DNA from: FEN-1219 sp963713355
GTDB lineage: Bacteria; Pseudomonadota; Gammaproteobacteria; Steroidobacterales; Rariloculaceae
NCBI GenBank assembly: GCA_963713355.1
Contig: CAVQLK010000006.1
Span: forward strand, 744,001-808,000
Direction: 5' to 3'
Length of the DNA stretch: 64,000 nt
Shown here: positions 1-9,673 of the stretch, piece by piece
Layout of the letters: each line of letters opens with the position of its first letter
Numbering within the stretch: the first letter of the stretch is position 1
The notes under the pieces: generated by a model
The model's database searches: none
Told to the model about the DNA's origin: nothing
The model's input: the letters and a program-made list of their open reading frames with translations, nothing else
Made by a program: the position numbers and the translations under genes

Positions 1-489
1 GGAAAATATCGAAACCATGAGTTGAAAACCTGCCTGAACCGCCGTCGATGCAACATAGCTGGTCGGCCCCATCACGGCTAGAGCCGAGCGCGGATCACGC
101 TCGGCGACAAACGAGCATCGTGTTCGTGTCGCAGCGCACCAATTTTTGTAATCCGGTTCCACGGGGCCGCGCGTCGCAGGGCATGACTCCCGTCCGCCGG
201 CCACCGCGGCCGGGCGCGCGATCCGTGGCACGGTTTCTGCACGCGATCTTGGTCACGGAGCCACAACCAAGGTCGATACCATGAATAAAGCGGACCTATT
301 TTCGAGACCCGACGCACGCGCCCGTCGCCGTATGCCCGAGGACTCCGCGCTGGACTACCGGGGTGTCGAGCTGGCTCCAATTACGCTCGAGAGCCTAGTG
401 ACGTGGGACGTGTCCGGTCAGGCCCAGTGCGAGAAAAACCGCCTGAACTCTGTATGGCGCAGCCGCCGCCCCGGCGCAATTCACGGCAG
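1..489. other. Non-coding or unassigned left edge
   Basis: Nothing here can be supported as a gene. The short open frames on both strands encode arginine- and proline-rich peptides with no recognisable domain, signal peptide or good ribosome binding site, as expected from chance frames in GC-rich DNA. The segment lies downstream of the minus-strand CocE-like gene, so it may contain that operon's terminator, but I see no convincing hairpin followed by a T-run. Confidence 0.5.
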
Positions 490-2805
490 TTACTGACGCG
501 CCGTCGAAGCGCTAGGCTCAGTGGCCTCGACGGGCGCCGGACTGCCGGGAATGTCGATGAAGCTCCCTTCATGCCAGCGGATTCGCACCGGAGCGCCGGC
601 GTCCTCGATCGATTCTTCGCTGACGTCGCTGCCGCCGCCGTAATTGACCTGCTCGTCGGCGCGCTTGTTGACGCCGAGCGCCATCACCAACCGGCTACCC
701 GCGGCTAGGCGGCGGCCGATCATTTGGTCGCTCTGAAACGGTAGCTGTTGCCTCACGCCATTCAGGAGCAACGCGCGGCGGACCCGGTCGCGAGCGTAGC
801 TTGCGCGGAACGCGTAGGCCGGCTCGAACAGCTTCACGTACTCGCCGGCCGCATTGAGCTCGTACAGCATCACGATCAAATCCACGTCGTACTTGTTGAT
901 CGTGAAGTCGAGCTCGCCGCGGAGCCGGCCCGCGACGTCGATCGGCTTGTCGAAGGCCTCCGTCACGAACACCGTGCCGTCGTCCGGCGGTATCGCTCCG
1001 AGAACGAGCTCCGGCATCGGGGGCCGCCGTCCGGCGTCGGTGCGATCGCGCAAGTCGCTCGTCTCGGTCAGCGACATCGGTTCCGCGGGTTGCTGCGAGA
1101 CGAGCCGGTGCGGCGCGCCACTTGGCGAGGAGGACAGATAGAAGCGCAGCGCGTCGCTTTCGAGCGCAGCGAGCGACGGCTCGTGGCGCCACTCGTTCGC
1201 GCCGGCGAGCTCGAAGTTGACGTTTGCGCGCACCAGAGCGGGCCGCTCCGCTCCCGCGAGCGCATGATCGAACCATTCGTAGCGCGCGCGGTTCGCGTCG
1301 ATGCGTGCCACTGCGTCGAGGGGCAGCTCCCGCAGCGACGACGACGCGCCCTGCTCGAGGCTACGCGAATCGAATGGGCCGATCAGCAGTGCGTGATCGG
1401 CCTCGCTCTCGTGCCGATGGTGCTCCGTGAAGTAGTACAACGCGGCGGTTTGGCCCGTCGAGTAATAACCCGTGACCGTGAGCGCCGGTATGTCGATGTC
1501 TCCGAACTCGGCGCCGAACGGCAGCCACTTCTGCCAGAACCGGTCGTAGCTCGGGTGATTCAACCAGCTCCGAAAAATCGCGCGCGCCCGGCCCGGTAAC
1601 GCCGGAAAGTCTCGATAGGAGCGGCCCTCTCGGTACCAGCCCTCGTCGATCTCGCGCCAGCGAGCATCGTCGTTCGCCGCTGTGTCGCCGGGCGCAGCCA
1701 AAAGGCCATAGACCCACCGGTACGCGGAGTTCGAGAAAATCCTGTAGCGGCTCGGCACGTCGATGCCGGGCGCCATCGGATCGGACGTCGCGATTGCCTT
1801 CAGCGCGGGCGGCAGCCGCTTCGCGGCCGCCCATGCGACGAACCCTCCGTAGCGGAAACCCTGCATGCCGACGCGGCCGTCGCTCCAGGGCTGGTTTGCA
1901 ATCCACTCGATGACGGAGCGCGCGTCGTCGCCTTCCGACTCGAACGGCGCGCGCGGACGAAAAGCCGCGTCGCCGGCGATGCGCGCAAGCGCGAGGACAC
2001 TGGCATAGCCGTGGGCCGCGGCCTCTTTCGCATCGCGGCTCGATCGATCGAGCGTGAACTCGAGCAGCGTCGGCAGGTCTGCGTCGGCGGCCGCGCTGCG
2101 CGGGCGGACCACCGTCGCCGCGATCGTCGCGTCCTGCCCAACGGGAATCGCGATCTCTTCGACTAGGTAACGGCGCTCGGCGTCTTCGGCAAGGAGCGGT
2201 CGTACTAGACCGTCGAAACTGCGATAAGCCTCGAACGCGAACCACGCCCGGATGAGCTCGAGCGCTTCCTCGAGCGCGATGGACCTCGTCCCGCGCCGCT
2301 CGTCGAGCGCGCGCTGGACGGGTTCCCGTAGCTGCTCGGTCGGTGTGACGAACCAATCGCCGAGCTCATAGGCGTCGAGATCGTCGATGCGATCCAACGT
2401 CTCACGGAATACTTGGGTATACGCGCTCGTGAACGAGATGCTCTCCGTCACTTCCACGTTTCGCGCCCGCACGTAGATGTCGTAGACGACGGCGCGGCCG
2501 GCCGGCAAGGCGCCCTGCTCGCTTTGCAACCGCTCCTGCAACCGAAGACGAGTGGCATACGCCGAAGCCGGATCGCCGATCGCCATCTGTAGCGCCGAGA
2601 GGTTCGAGAGGTAGCGATCGGGATCGTCCTCCTGATAGACGGGCAGCACGCGCTCCGCGAGATCGCGCAAGATCTCCGGCAGCGCGGAGTCGCTGACATC
2701 GCCGGGAGGCTCGAATCCGAAATCCTGCGCTTCCGCGCACGGCAGGCGCGCGGCCATCGCTATTGCAAAGAGCAGGAGCGGAACGAAGGTGACGAAGGGT
2801 TTCAT
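490..2805 (-). CDS. CocE/NonD-family alpha/beta-hydrolase-like secreted protein, catalytic triad apparently lost
   Basis: A 771-residue protein with an N-terminal signal peptide (MKPFVTFVPLLLFAIAMA, then an AEA-like cleavage site), a helical region of about 200 residues, an alpha/beta-hydrolase domain (about 225-500) and a C-terminal jelly-roll typical of CocE/X-Pro dipeptidyl-peptidases. Family members use Ser-Asp-His. Here the nucleophile elbow reads GFRYGG with Arg318 in the serine position, the acid site reads GYYSTGQ with Ser449, and the histidine site reads GPFDSRS with Ser480. I infer a periplasmic pseudoenzyme or binding protein. The ATG was chosen because it precedes the signal peptide and overlaps the upstream ABC gene's stop as ATGA, implying translational coupling. 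Last gene of the 7332-490 operon. Confidence 0.8.
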   Translation of the reverse strand: MKPFVTFVPLLLFAIAMAARLPCAEAQDFGFEPPGDVSDSALPEILRDLAERVLPVYQEDDPDRYLSNLSALQMAIGDPASAYATRLRLQERLQSEQGALPAGRAVVYDIYVRARNVEVTESISFTSAYTQVFRETLDRIDDLDAYELGDWFVTPTEQLREPVQRALDERRGTRSIALEEALELIRAWFAFEAYRSFDGLVRPLLAEDAERRYLVEEIAIPVGQDATIAATVVRPRSAAADADLPTLLEFTLDRSSRDAKEAAAHGYASVLALARIAGDAAFRPRAPFESEGDDARSVIEWIANQPWSDGRVGMQGFRYGGFVAWAAAKRLPPALKAIATSDPMAPGIDVPSRYRIFSNSAYRWVYGLLAAPGDTAANDDARWREIDEGWYREGRSYRDFPALPGRARAIFRSWLNHPSYDRFWQKWLPFGAEFGDIDIPALTVTGYYSTGQTAALYYFTEHHRHESEADHALLIGPFDSRSLEQGASSSLRELPLDAVARIDANRARYEWFDHALAGAERPALVRANVNFELAGANEWRHEPSLAALESDALRFYLSSSPSGAPHRLVSQQPAEPMSLTETSDLRDRTDAGRRPPMPELVLGAIPPDDGTVFVTEAFDKPIDVAGRLRGELDFTINKYDVDLIVMLYELNAAGEYVKLFEPAYAFRASYARDRVRRALLLNGVRQQLPFQSDQMIGRRLAAGSRLVMALGVNKRADEQVNYGGGSDVSEESIEDAGAPVRIRWHEGSFIDIPGSPAPVEATEPSASTARQ

Positions 2806-4610
2806 CGCCTTCGACGCAGGACGCGTTCGGTTGCCCATTCCCCTTTGTCGCCCGCTGCGCTTCCAACTCTCGTCAGATGCAGCACCCTCGAGAACAGCGG
2901 CAGGTGCGCCTGCGTGCTGCGCCCGATGTGAATGATCGTCGTCCGCGTGAGGTCGCGCGTGAACAAATCGATGACGCGCTCGAGCGTCTCGTCCTCCATC
3001 GCAGAAAACGTGTCGTCGAACACGACCCAGGCCGGCGCGTGCAACATCACGCGTGCGAGCGCCAGCGCCATCTGCTCGTCCTCGCGAAGCTCCCGATCCC
3101 AACGCTCGTTCGCATCGAGGCGCTTCACGTACCGGCCGAGGCCGGTGCTCTCGAGCGCCTGCACGTAAGCCCTGTCTGCAAAGCGGTCCGTGAGCGCAGG
3201 ATAGGCGAGCACCTCGCGCAGCGTGCCGCGGGGCAAGTACGGCGTGCCGCGGGGCACGTACATCACCGATTCGCCGCGCGGCCGGACGATGCGGCCGCTG
3301 CCCCACGGCCAGAGCCCGGACAGTGCCCGAAACAGCGGCGTTTTGCCTTCGCCCGGCGCGCCGCAGATCAGCACGTGCTGGCCGGCCTGTATGACGACGT
3401 GTTGCTCCCGGAATCCCTCGCGTCCCACGGGCGAATCGACCTGCAGCTCTTCGAACATCATCGCGCCGGGTGCGCCGTCCGCGTACTCGATGCGGCTCCC
3501 TGCACCGTCGTGCGATTCAGTGGCGAGCAGCGCCGCCCTGAAGTTCGCGACGCGCAGCAGCGTGGCGCGCCAATCTGCGATCGCGCCGAAGTTGTCGACG
3601 AACCAGCGAAGCGACCCCTGCGCTTGAGTGAACGCGGCGGCCGCCAGCATCATGCCGCCGAACGAGGTCTTGCCGCTGAAATACAGCGGCGCAGAGATCA
3701 GGATCGGAGCCATACCGGTGATCCAGCCGAATCCCGCTGTCACCCAGGTGAGATTCGTGAGGCCGCGTACGAGCCGACGCATGGCAAGCACGACGTGGCC
3801 GATGTGCATTTCGACCCGGCGGCGCTCGTCGGCTTCGCCGGCGGCGAGGGCAATGCCGTCGACGTGCTCGCTGATGCGCACGAGCGCGAACCGCAGGTCC
3901 GCCTCGCGCGCGTATCGGTCGGCGTTGCGCCGGATCAGGCTCCGGCCTACGAAATAGGAGAGCAGCGAACCAACGACGGCATACGAGATCGCGGCCCAAA
4001 GCATGAACCCGGGCACGGCGTAGTCGGTGCCACCGACGCGAAACGTGAAATCGTCTGAAATCGTCCAGAGCACGCCCGAGAAGCTCACCAATAACACGCT
4101 CGCCCGGAACAGTCCGATCGAGAGATCAGCCGAAATGCCGCACAGCTTTTCAGCATCCTCGCTGATCCGCTGATCGGGGTTCACGCCAAGTTGATTGCCG
4201 CTCGTGGCCAGCCAGAACGCCCGGCGGGGAGCCATCCAGAGCTTCAACAAATCGCGCGTCAAACCTTCGCGAAGGCGAAACTTGAAGGTCTCCGTGATCC
4301 AGCGCTGCGAGACGTCGAGAACGAGCAGGCACGAGACGATCGCGAAGTACACGCCGAGCTGGTAGAAAAACTCATTCAGGTCTCGGCGCGTGAGCGCGTC
4401 ATAGAACGGCTGATTCCAGTCGTTGAGGATGACTTGCCCGTAGCTCGTCACGAGAATCGCAATCACCAACGCAGTTGCGAGCACGATGACGCGTTTGCCC
4501 GCAGGCGACGCGAGGATGGCGCGCAAGATCATGCGGGCCTGACTCGTGACTCCGGCTCGCGCGGCCTCGGCCGGATCCGGCGCGTTGCTCGTGTCGGAGG
4601 CTTCCGTCAT
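2802..4610 (-). CDS. SbmA/BacA/YddA-type ABC transporter, fused permease and ATPase
   Basis: A 602-residue half-transporter. The N-terminal half has about six membrane segments and the NPDQRISED signature of the SbmA/BacA and peroxisomal ABCD-like membrane domain (ABC_membrane_2). The C-terminal half is an ATPase with Walker A GAPGEGKT (about 430), a signature reading LREDEQ, and Walker B ending VVFDD, so the usual catalytic Glu is Asp. Relatives move peptides, vitamins or acyl compounds across the inner membrane; the substrate here is unknown. Both ends overlap neighbours as ATGA (4607-4610 and 2802-2805), so it is translated with the broken GH15 gene upstream and the CocE-like gene downstream. 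The Glu-to-Asp change may slow ATP hydrolysis; whether it is subfamily-typical I cannot tell. Confidence 0.85.
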   Translation of the reverse strand: MTEASDTSNAPDPAEAARAGVTSQARMILRAILASPAGKRVIVLATALVIAILVTSYGQVILNDWNQPFYDALTRRDLNEFFYQLGVYFAIVSCLLVLDVSQRWITETFKFRLREGLTRDLLKLWMAPRRAFWLATSGNQLGVNPDQRISEDAEKLCGISADLSIGLFRASVLLVSFSGVLWTISDDFTFRVGGTDYAVPGFMLWAAISYAVVGSLLSYFVGRSLIRRNADRYAREADLRFALVRISEHVDGIALAAGEADERRRVEMHIGHVVLAMRRLVRGLTNLTWVTAGFGWITGMAPILISAPLYFSGKTSFGGMMLAAAAFTQAQGSLRWFVDNFGAIADWRATLLRVANFRAALLATESHDGAGSRIEYADGAPGAMMFEELQVDSPVGREGFREQHVVIQAGQHVLICGAPGEGKTPLFRALSGLWPWGSGRIVRPRGESVMYVPRGTPYLPRGTLREVLAYPALTDRFADRAYVQALESTGLGRYVKRLDANERWDRELREDEQMALALARVMLHAPAWVVFDDTFSAMEDETLERVIDLFTRDLTRTTIIHIGRSTQAHLPLFSRVLHLTRVGSAAGDKGEWATERVLRRRR

Positions 4611-5962
4611 GGCGGGAGCACGGCTCGGCGCGCCGTTACGCACGAGATGAATGCCGCATAACTCCACGCGAGGTGCTTCGCCGACGTTTGCTCGCCAGTG
4701 CGTTGATCGAACTGCTCGGACAGATCGCCGCTCGCCGGCGTGAAGGCGCGGACGGTTTCGAGAAACGCGTCGCCGCGCGCGACCCGATCTCGCGCGCGGC
4801 TCGCGGAGCGCGTCGGCCGCGGCGGCCAAATAGCAGAATTCCGCAGCGCCGAGCGTCGAGAAATAGTACGCACCACCCGAAAAGTAGACGTCGCCTTCGT
4901 ACCGCCCGAGCGCGGGAGCGCGGCCGCGCGGCAGGTTGCGATTGATCGCATAGAGCCGGTCGAACAGCTGCTCGAGCTTCTCGAGCGTGGCGTGCACGCG
5001 AGGATCGCGTACGGAGTGAAGGTCGTCGCCGTCACCGGCATGAACGGCGGCGAGGATGACGGCGATGTCGAGCATCTTCGCCGATGCGACGCCGGGCGGC
5101 ATGATGCGTGACCGGTAGTACGCCTCGTGCGGCAGCCAATAAGTATTCGAGCGTCTCGTGAATCGTCTGCGCTTCGGCGCGTAGCGCGCCGGCCTCGGGC
5201 GGCATTTCCGGCGGCTTCGAGCCACTGCGCGCCTTCCCGAAAGCGCGGCCGCCGCGACGCGCAACGTGAAGTAGTGGTGGCCGAGCTCCTCCTCCCAGAT
5301 GTCGAGCGACGGCTCGCGCCAGCGGCTGGCCGTCAATGCGAGGTCGGTGCGCAGGAGCCGCTCGGCATCCGCGAGTGTTTCTGCAGACACGCGCGTCGCG
5401 TCGGCGGCTCGACTCTGCAACGCGCGCAGCCACCGGAGCACGGCCAGCGCCTGAGCGGCGGGCCGTCGTGCTGCGGGCGCGTCCAACGGGAGATATCGAG
5501 CGTGCCGTCGGGATTCACGCGCGTGTCCGCGTAGACAGCGTCGCCCGACACCATCAATAGATCGTCACCGCGCAGGTACTGCACGAACTCCGGCAGCACC
5601 TTCAATCGCCAGTGCGGCGACTCGGCAAGCGCGCGGCCGTCGAGCGCCTGCAGCGACAGGCTGAAGCGCACGAAATCGGCGAAGCACGTGACCGCCTCGA
5701 CACCGAGGTGGCTCGATTCGTAAAGCAGGCGCACGGCGTCGATCACGATTGCCGAGTCGCGAAACCAGTGAAAGAAGTAGTCGGGATCGGGATCCCAGGC
5801 TGCCAGCACCGGCGAGGCGACGATCGAGCCCGCGGCCGGCCTCACGGTCTGCGCGAACCCCGCACGCTCTTTCACGATGTCGCGGGCGGAGACGCTCCTC
5901 AGCATGGCGGTCGCGGCGTGCCGGTACTCGCGACCGAGCCATTGCTCGAGGGTATCCGTCAC
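4607..5962 (-). pseudogene. GH15 glucoamylase-like gene with five small frameshifts
   Basis: Read across three frames this is a complete single-domain GH15 exo-glucosidase of about 450 residues. Landmarks in order: AAWDPDPDYFFHWFRDSA, NPDGTLDISRWTRPQHDG, LDIWEEELGHHYFTLRV (Glu-Glu at the expected general acid), EAQTIHETLEY, WLPHEAYYRSRIMP, and the C-terminal SAKHLAWSYAAF. The frame breaks near 5450 (one base missing, CC for CCC on the plus strand), 5236-5238 (extra base in CCC), 5197-5199 (extra in GGG), 5141-5142 (extra in AA) and 4791-4797 (extra in CGCGCG). The GTG start overlaps the upstream stop (GTGA, 5959-5962) and its stop overlaps the ABC gene start (ATGA), so the operon joints are intact. 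Either recent decay or local sequence error. Confidence 0.8.
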
Positions 5963-7332
5963 CGCTCGGCTTTTCTCAAATGAGGGCTCGAGAAACCGAG
6001 CCGGTGTAATCCGGCACCCACTTCCGGCACTGCCATGAAGAGCTTCCACAAGAGACCCGTCCGATGGTTCTCGATCATCACGATCATCGGCCCCTGGTCG
6101 ATGGCGAGGAAAGTGTCTGCGTACCACTTTTGGCTCTCGCAGAACGCATCGACGAAGCCGAATTCTCGCCACAGGCGCTTGCCGTGGTTCTTCAAGAAGT
6201 GCCGTAGCACGGCCATGGCCTCGGCAGGCGCATACGGAACGCTCGCGATTGCGGCCGTCGGGCTGATCGTGCCGTTGTCGTTGTCAGGCGCATGCGCGGA
6301 GTACCCCCCCGGATCGTCACTGGCCGTTAGCCCCCAGCACGCCTCGCCGTAACCCACGAATTTGCCCGGATTCGCTACGCAGTGGGCGCGGTTGATTTGC
6401 ACGTGATGCACATTTTGTGCCCAATAGTCGGCGTATCGGTCCCTTAGCCCTCGCGGATCCAGGCCACAGAACGAGTAGTGGGTGAAAAACAGTGGACCGC
6501 CGTACGCCATGCCCAAGGGCAGGTCGATCCCATACCAGGACTTGCGATTGCGAAACCCGGATCCGGCCGCAAAGCCGCGGTGGTAGACCTTGGGCTCGAT
6601 GGAATAACGTGGCGACGCGGCCGCGAGCACGTAGGTGATGAGGCACTCGTTCCAGCCGCGAATCAAATGGTCCATGGCCCAGCCGTTGTACGGGCTCCAA
6701 TGCCAGTACAGGACATCGCGCCCGCCTTGCGTGAACCAGCTCCACTCGATTTCGTCCCAGAGTGTCGAGATCCGCGCTCGCGTGGCCGCTTCTTCGGGAG
6801 TCTGTCGATCGAAATACTGGCGTGCAGTGAGCAAGCCCATCATCAGCAGCGAGGTCTCTACCAGGTCCGCGCCATCATCCTTGCGCCCGAAGGCGACGGC
6901 TTCGCCGGTGCGGCCGTTCATGAAGTGCGGGAACGCACCGTGGTAGCAGCGCGCGCGTGTCAACAAGTCGAGCATGCGGCCGATGCGCTCGAGCGCCGCA
7001 GCGCGGGTGACCCAGCGGCGTTCCGCGCCGACGATCAGCGCCATGACCCCGAAGCCCGAGCCGCCGATCGTGATCGGATCCGTGTCGTTCGACCGCTTTC
7101 CCGCAGTGCGCCGATCGAAGGCGAGCCCGCTGGCGGGATGCGCGCCCTCCCAAAAATAGCGGAACGTCCGCCGCTGCACGATCTCGAGCAGCGCCTCGTC
7201 CGGCAATGCGGCGAGCTTCGAGAGATCTCTCGTTGCCGCCGTGCGCGACGCCCGGGCGGCCGACGGCACGCTTCGTGGACGCCTACGAGCGCCGGCGACT
7301 TTGGCTGGAGGGGACACCTTTGACTTCGGCAC
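5959..7332 (-). CDS. GH144-type (glucoamylase-superfamily) beta-glucanase
   Basis: A 457-residue (alpha/alpha)6-barrel protein of the Glycoamylase (PF10091) type. Recognisable segments are RRTFRYFWEGAHPASGLAFD near residue 55, GGSGFGVMAL, DDGADLVETSLLMMGLL, WDEIEWSWF, WHWSPYNGW and ECLITYVLA. Characterised relatives (GH144) hydrolyse beta-1,2-glucan, so that substrate is likely but not proven. No signal peptide is visible; the first 35 residues are basic and low-complexity, suggesting a cytoplasmic enzyme or a wrong start. The annotated start is GTG at 7332 without a clear ribosome binding site. First gene of the minus-strand operon and divergent from the GH3 gene only 40 bp away, so the two probably share a control region. 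Confidence 0.75.
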   Translation of the reverse strand: MPKSKVSPPAKVAGARRRPRSVPSAARASRTAATRDLSKLAALPDEALLEIVQRRTFRYFWEGAHPASGLAFDRRTAGKRSNDTDPITIGGSGFGVMALIVGAERRWVTRAAALERIGRMLDLLTRARCYHGAFPHFMNGRTGEAVAFGRKDDGADLVETSLLMMGLLTARQYFDRQTPEEAATRARISTLWDEIEWSWFTQGGRDVLYWHWSPYNGWAMDHLIRGWNECLITYVLAAASPRYSIEPKVYHRGFAAGSGFRNRKSWYGIDLPLGMAYGGPLFFTHYSFCGLDPRGLRDRYADYWAQNVHHVQINRAHCVANPGKFVGYGEACWGLTASDDPGGYSAHAPDNDNGTISPTAAIASVPYAPAEAMAVLRHFLKNHGKRLWREFGFVDAFCESQKWYADTFLAIDQGPMIVMIENHRTGLLWKLFMAVPEVGAGLHRLGFSSPHLRKAER

Positions 7333-7372
7333 GTGACGTTATCAGCCTCGGCGCTTTTGCAGCGGAGAGATC

Positions 7373-9535
7373 ATGATTGGCTCGATGAACGGAATTGACA
7401 AGCTGATCGGCCGTATGACCCTGGCGGAAAAGCTGGGCCAGCTCACGATGACCTCCGCCTCGTACGCGGTTACGGGGCCCGTCATCACGGGTGACTCCAC
7501 GGATTCCATCCGCGACGGCACTCTCGGGAATCTGCTGAACCTCGTCGGCGCAAAGGCCGTCCACGACATGCAGCGTATCGCCGTCGAGGAATCGCGGCTC
7601 GGCATCCCGCTCTTGCTTGGATTCGACGTTATCCACGGGCACCGCACGATCTTTCCCGTGCCGCTCGCCGAGGCCGCGACGTTCGAGCCGCGCGTCTGGG
7701 AGCTCACGGCGCGCGAAGCCGCGCGCGAGACGGCGGCTGACGGCCTCGCGATGACGTTCGCGCCGATGCTCGATGTCTCGCGCGATTTACGTTGGGGCCG
7801 GACCGTCGAAGGGCCGGGCGAGGACCCGTGGCTTGCAGTGCAAATAGCGCGCGCCAAGGTTCGCGGCTTTCAGGGCGCCGATCTTGCGCATCCAGAGTCC
7901 GTGGCCGCGACGGCCAAGCACTTTTGCGCGTACGGCCCTGTGGCGGGCGGACGCGACTACGCTTCGGTCGACATCTCCGAGCGCACGCTGCGCGAAGTGC
8001 ATCTGCCGGCATTCGCCGCGGCCGTCGACGCCGGCGCGGTAGCCATCATGCCGGCATTTACCGAGCTCGCGGGCATCCCGATGACGATGCACAAGGCGCT
8101 GTTGCGTGACTACTTGCGGGGCGAGCTCGGTTTCGACGGCGTCATCGTCAGCGACTACAACGCGATTCGCGAGCTGATCTATCACGGCGTCGCGGCCGAC
8201 ATCGTCGAGGCAGCGGTGCTCTCGCTGAAGGCCGGTGTCGACATCGACATGATGGCGGAGGCGTATCGCAAGGGTTTGCCTGTGGCGCTCGAGCGCGGGC
8301 TCGTGACGATCGAAGAGATCGACGAGTGCGTGCTGCGCGTGCTGCGGCTCAAGGAACGTCTCGGGCTGTTCGACGATCCTTATCGGCGCGGAGCGAAGGC
8401 CGAAGCGGCCGAAGCGATTGCCGCGCGCCGCCGCCTCGCGCGCGACGTCGCCGCGAGGTCGCTCGTGCTCGCGAAGAACTCGGCCAACACGTTGCCGCTT
8501 CGCGAAGACGCTCGCAGCGTCCGCGTGATCGGGCCGCTCGCCGAGGCATGGCGCGAGATGCGCGGCGCGTGGGCGGCCGCTGGCTACGAGGAGCCGAGCG
8601 TGACCGTGCTGGCGGGGCTCCGTGAAGCGCTGCCGAACGCGACGGTCGCGCACGCCGAAGGCGTGTCAATCGCAGGCGACGACACTTCGGGCATCGCTGC
8701 CGCCGTCGAGCTCGTCGCGAGCGGCGCCGACGTTGTCGTGCTCTGCCTCGGCGAAGCGGCCGAGATGAGCGGCGAAGCCGCGTCGCGTGCGCACCCCGAG
8801 TTGCCGGGCGCGCAGCGCGCGCTCGCCGAAGCCGTTCTCGAGCGCGCCGGCACGCGCCGAATTCCGGTCGTGGTCGTGCTCTTTTGCGGCCGGCCGCTCA
8901 TCGTGCCGTGGCTCATCGAGCGGGCCGATGCGCTGCTGATAGCGTGGTTCCCGGGCACGGAAGCCGGAAACGCGGTTGCCGATGTGCTGACGGGCCGCGT
9001 GTCGCCGTCCGGGCGAACGCCGATCACCTGGCCGCGCGCGCTAGGGCAAATTCCTCTGTTCTACAGCCAGAGAAACTCCGGCCGGCCCGAGAACCCGCAG
9101 GACCACTTCACGAGCAAGTATCTCGACTCGCCGAGCTCTCCGCTGATTCCTTTCGGCTTCGGCTTGAGCTACGGCCGTTTCACTTACGCGAATCTGACCG
9201 TGCGCCCGGACAACGCGACGGCCGAGGACCCGATCGAGGTGACGGTCGACGTCACGAACGAAGGCGCTCGCGCGGCCGAGGAGACCGTATTCCTGTTCAT
9301 TCGCGATCGCGTCGCGAGCGTTGCCCGTCCGATGCTCGAGCTCAAAGGCGTGGCGAAGATCAGTCTCGAGCCCGGCGAGACCGGCACGGCGCGGTTGCAG
9401 CTGCCTGTCGCGGAGCTCAGGTTCTTGAATATCGACTTCGAGCCGGTGCTCGAGCCGGGGGAGATCGAGATCCGCGTTGGGCCGTGCGCCGACGCCGCGC
9501 AGCTCCTATCGGCGCAGCTGACATTGCGGGCGTAA
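7373..9535 (+). CDS. GH3 beta-glucosidase
   Basis: A 720-residue glycoside hydrolase family 3 enzyme with the standard layout: TIM-barrel (about 1-310) containing KHFCAYG, GRDYASVDISERTLREVHLP and the nucleophile loop GVIVSDYNA (Asp261); alpha/beta sandwich (about 350-570) with AWFPGTEAGNAVADVL; and a fibronectin-III-like C-terminal domain starting near PFGFGLSYGRF. It removes terminal beta-linked glucose from oligosaccharides. There is no signal peptide, so it probably acts in the cytoplasm on imported oligomers. The ATG at 7373 is preceded by GGAGA at a short spacing. Beside a GH144-type enzyme, a role in finishing beta-1,2-glucan (sophorose-type) breakdown is a fair inference. Confidence 0.92.
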   Translation: MIGSMNGIDKLIGRMTLAEKLGQLTMTSASYAVTGPVITGDSTDSIRDGTLGNLLNLVGAKAVHDMQRIAVEESRLGIPLLLGFDVIHGHRTIFPVPLAEAATFEPRVWELTAREAARETAADGLAMTFAPMLDVSRDLRWGRTVEGPGEDPWLAVQIARAKVRGFQGADLAHPESVAATAKHFCAYGPVAGGRDYASVDISERTLREVHLPAFAAAVDAGAVAIMPAFTELAGIPMTMHKALLRDYLRGELGFDGVIVSDYNAIRELIYHGVAADIVEAAVLSLKAGVDIDMMAEAYRKGLPVALERGLVTIEEIDECVLRVLRLKERLGLFDDPYRRGAKAEAAEAIAARRRLARDVAARSLVLAKNSANTLPLREDARSVRVIGPLAEAWREMRGAWAAAGYEEPSVTVLAGLREALPNATVAHAEGVSIAGDDTSGIAAAVELVASGADVVVLCLGEAAEMSGEAASRAHPELPGAQRALAEAVLERAGTRRIPVVVVLFCGRPLIVPWLIERADALLIAWFPGTEAGNAVADVLTGRVSPSGRTPITWPRALGQIPLFYSQRNSGRPENPQDHFTSKYLDSPSSPLIPFGFGLSYGRFTYANLTVRPDNATAEDPIEVTVDVTNEGARAAEETVFLFIRDRVASVARPMLELKGVAKISLEPGETGTARLQLPVAELRFLNIDFEPVLEPGEIEIRVGPCADAAQLLSAQLTLRA

Positions 9536-9673
9536 ACCGGCGCCATTGAATCAACGGCTTGCATGCTCCGCCGGTCTGGCATCGGAACGTCCTGGCGGAG
9601 AGCGCGTCGCATTGTGTAATGCGTCGACGGCCTGCATCGTATTAGCATCGACGGGGCTCGTTCGGAGTAGGCG

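Noticed and set aside
2806..3306. Longer start for the CocE-like gene
   Set aside because: The extension lies inside the ABC transporter ATPase coding region in another frame and has no domain; the signal peptide starts at 2805.
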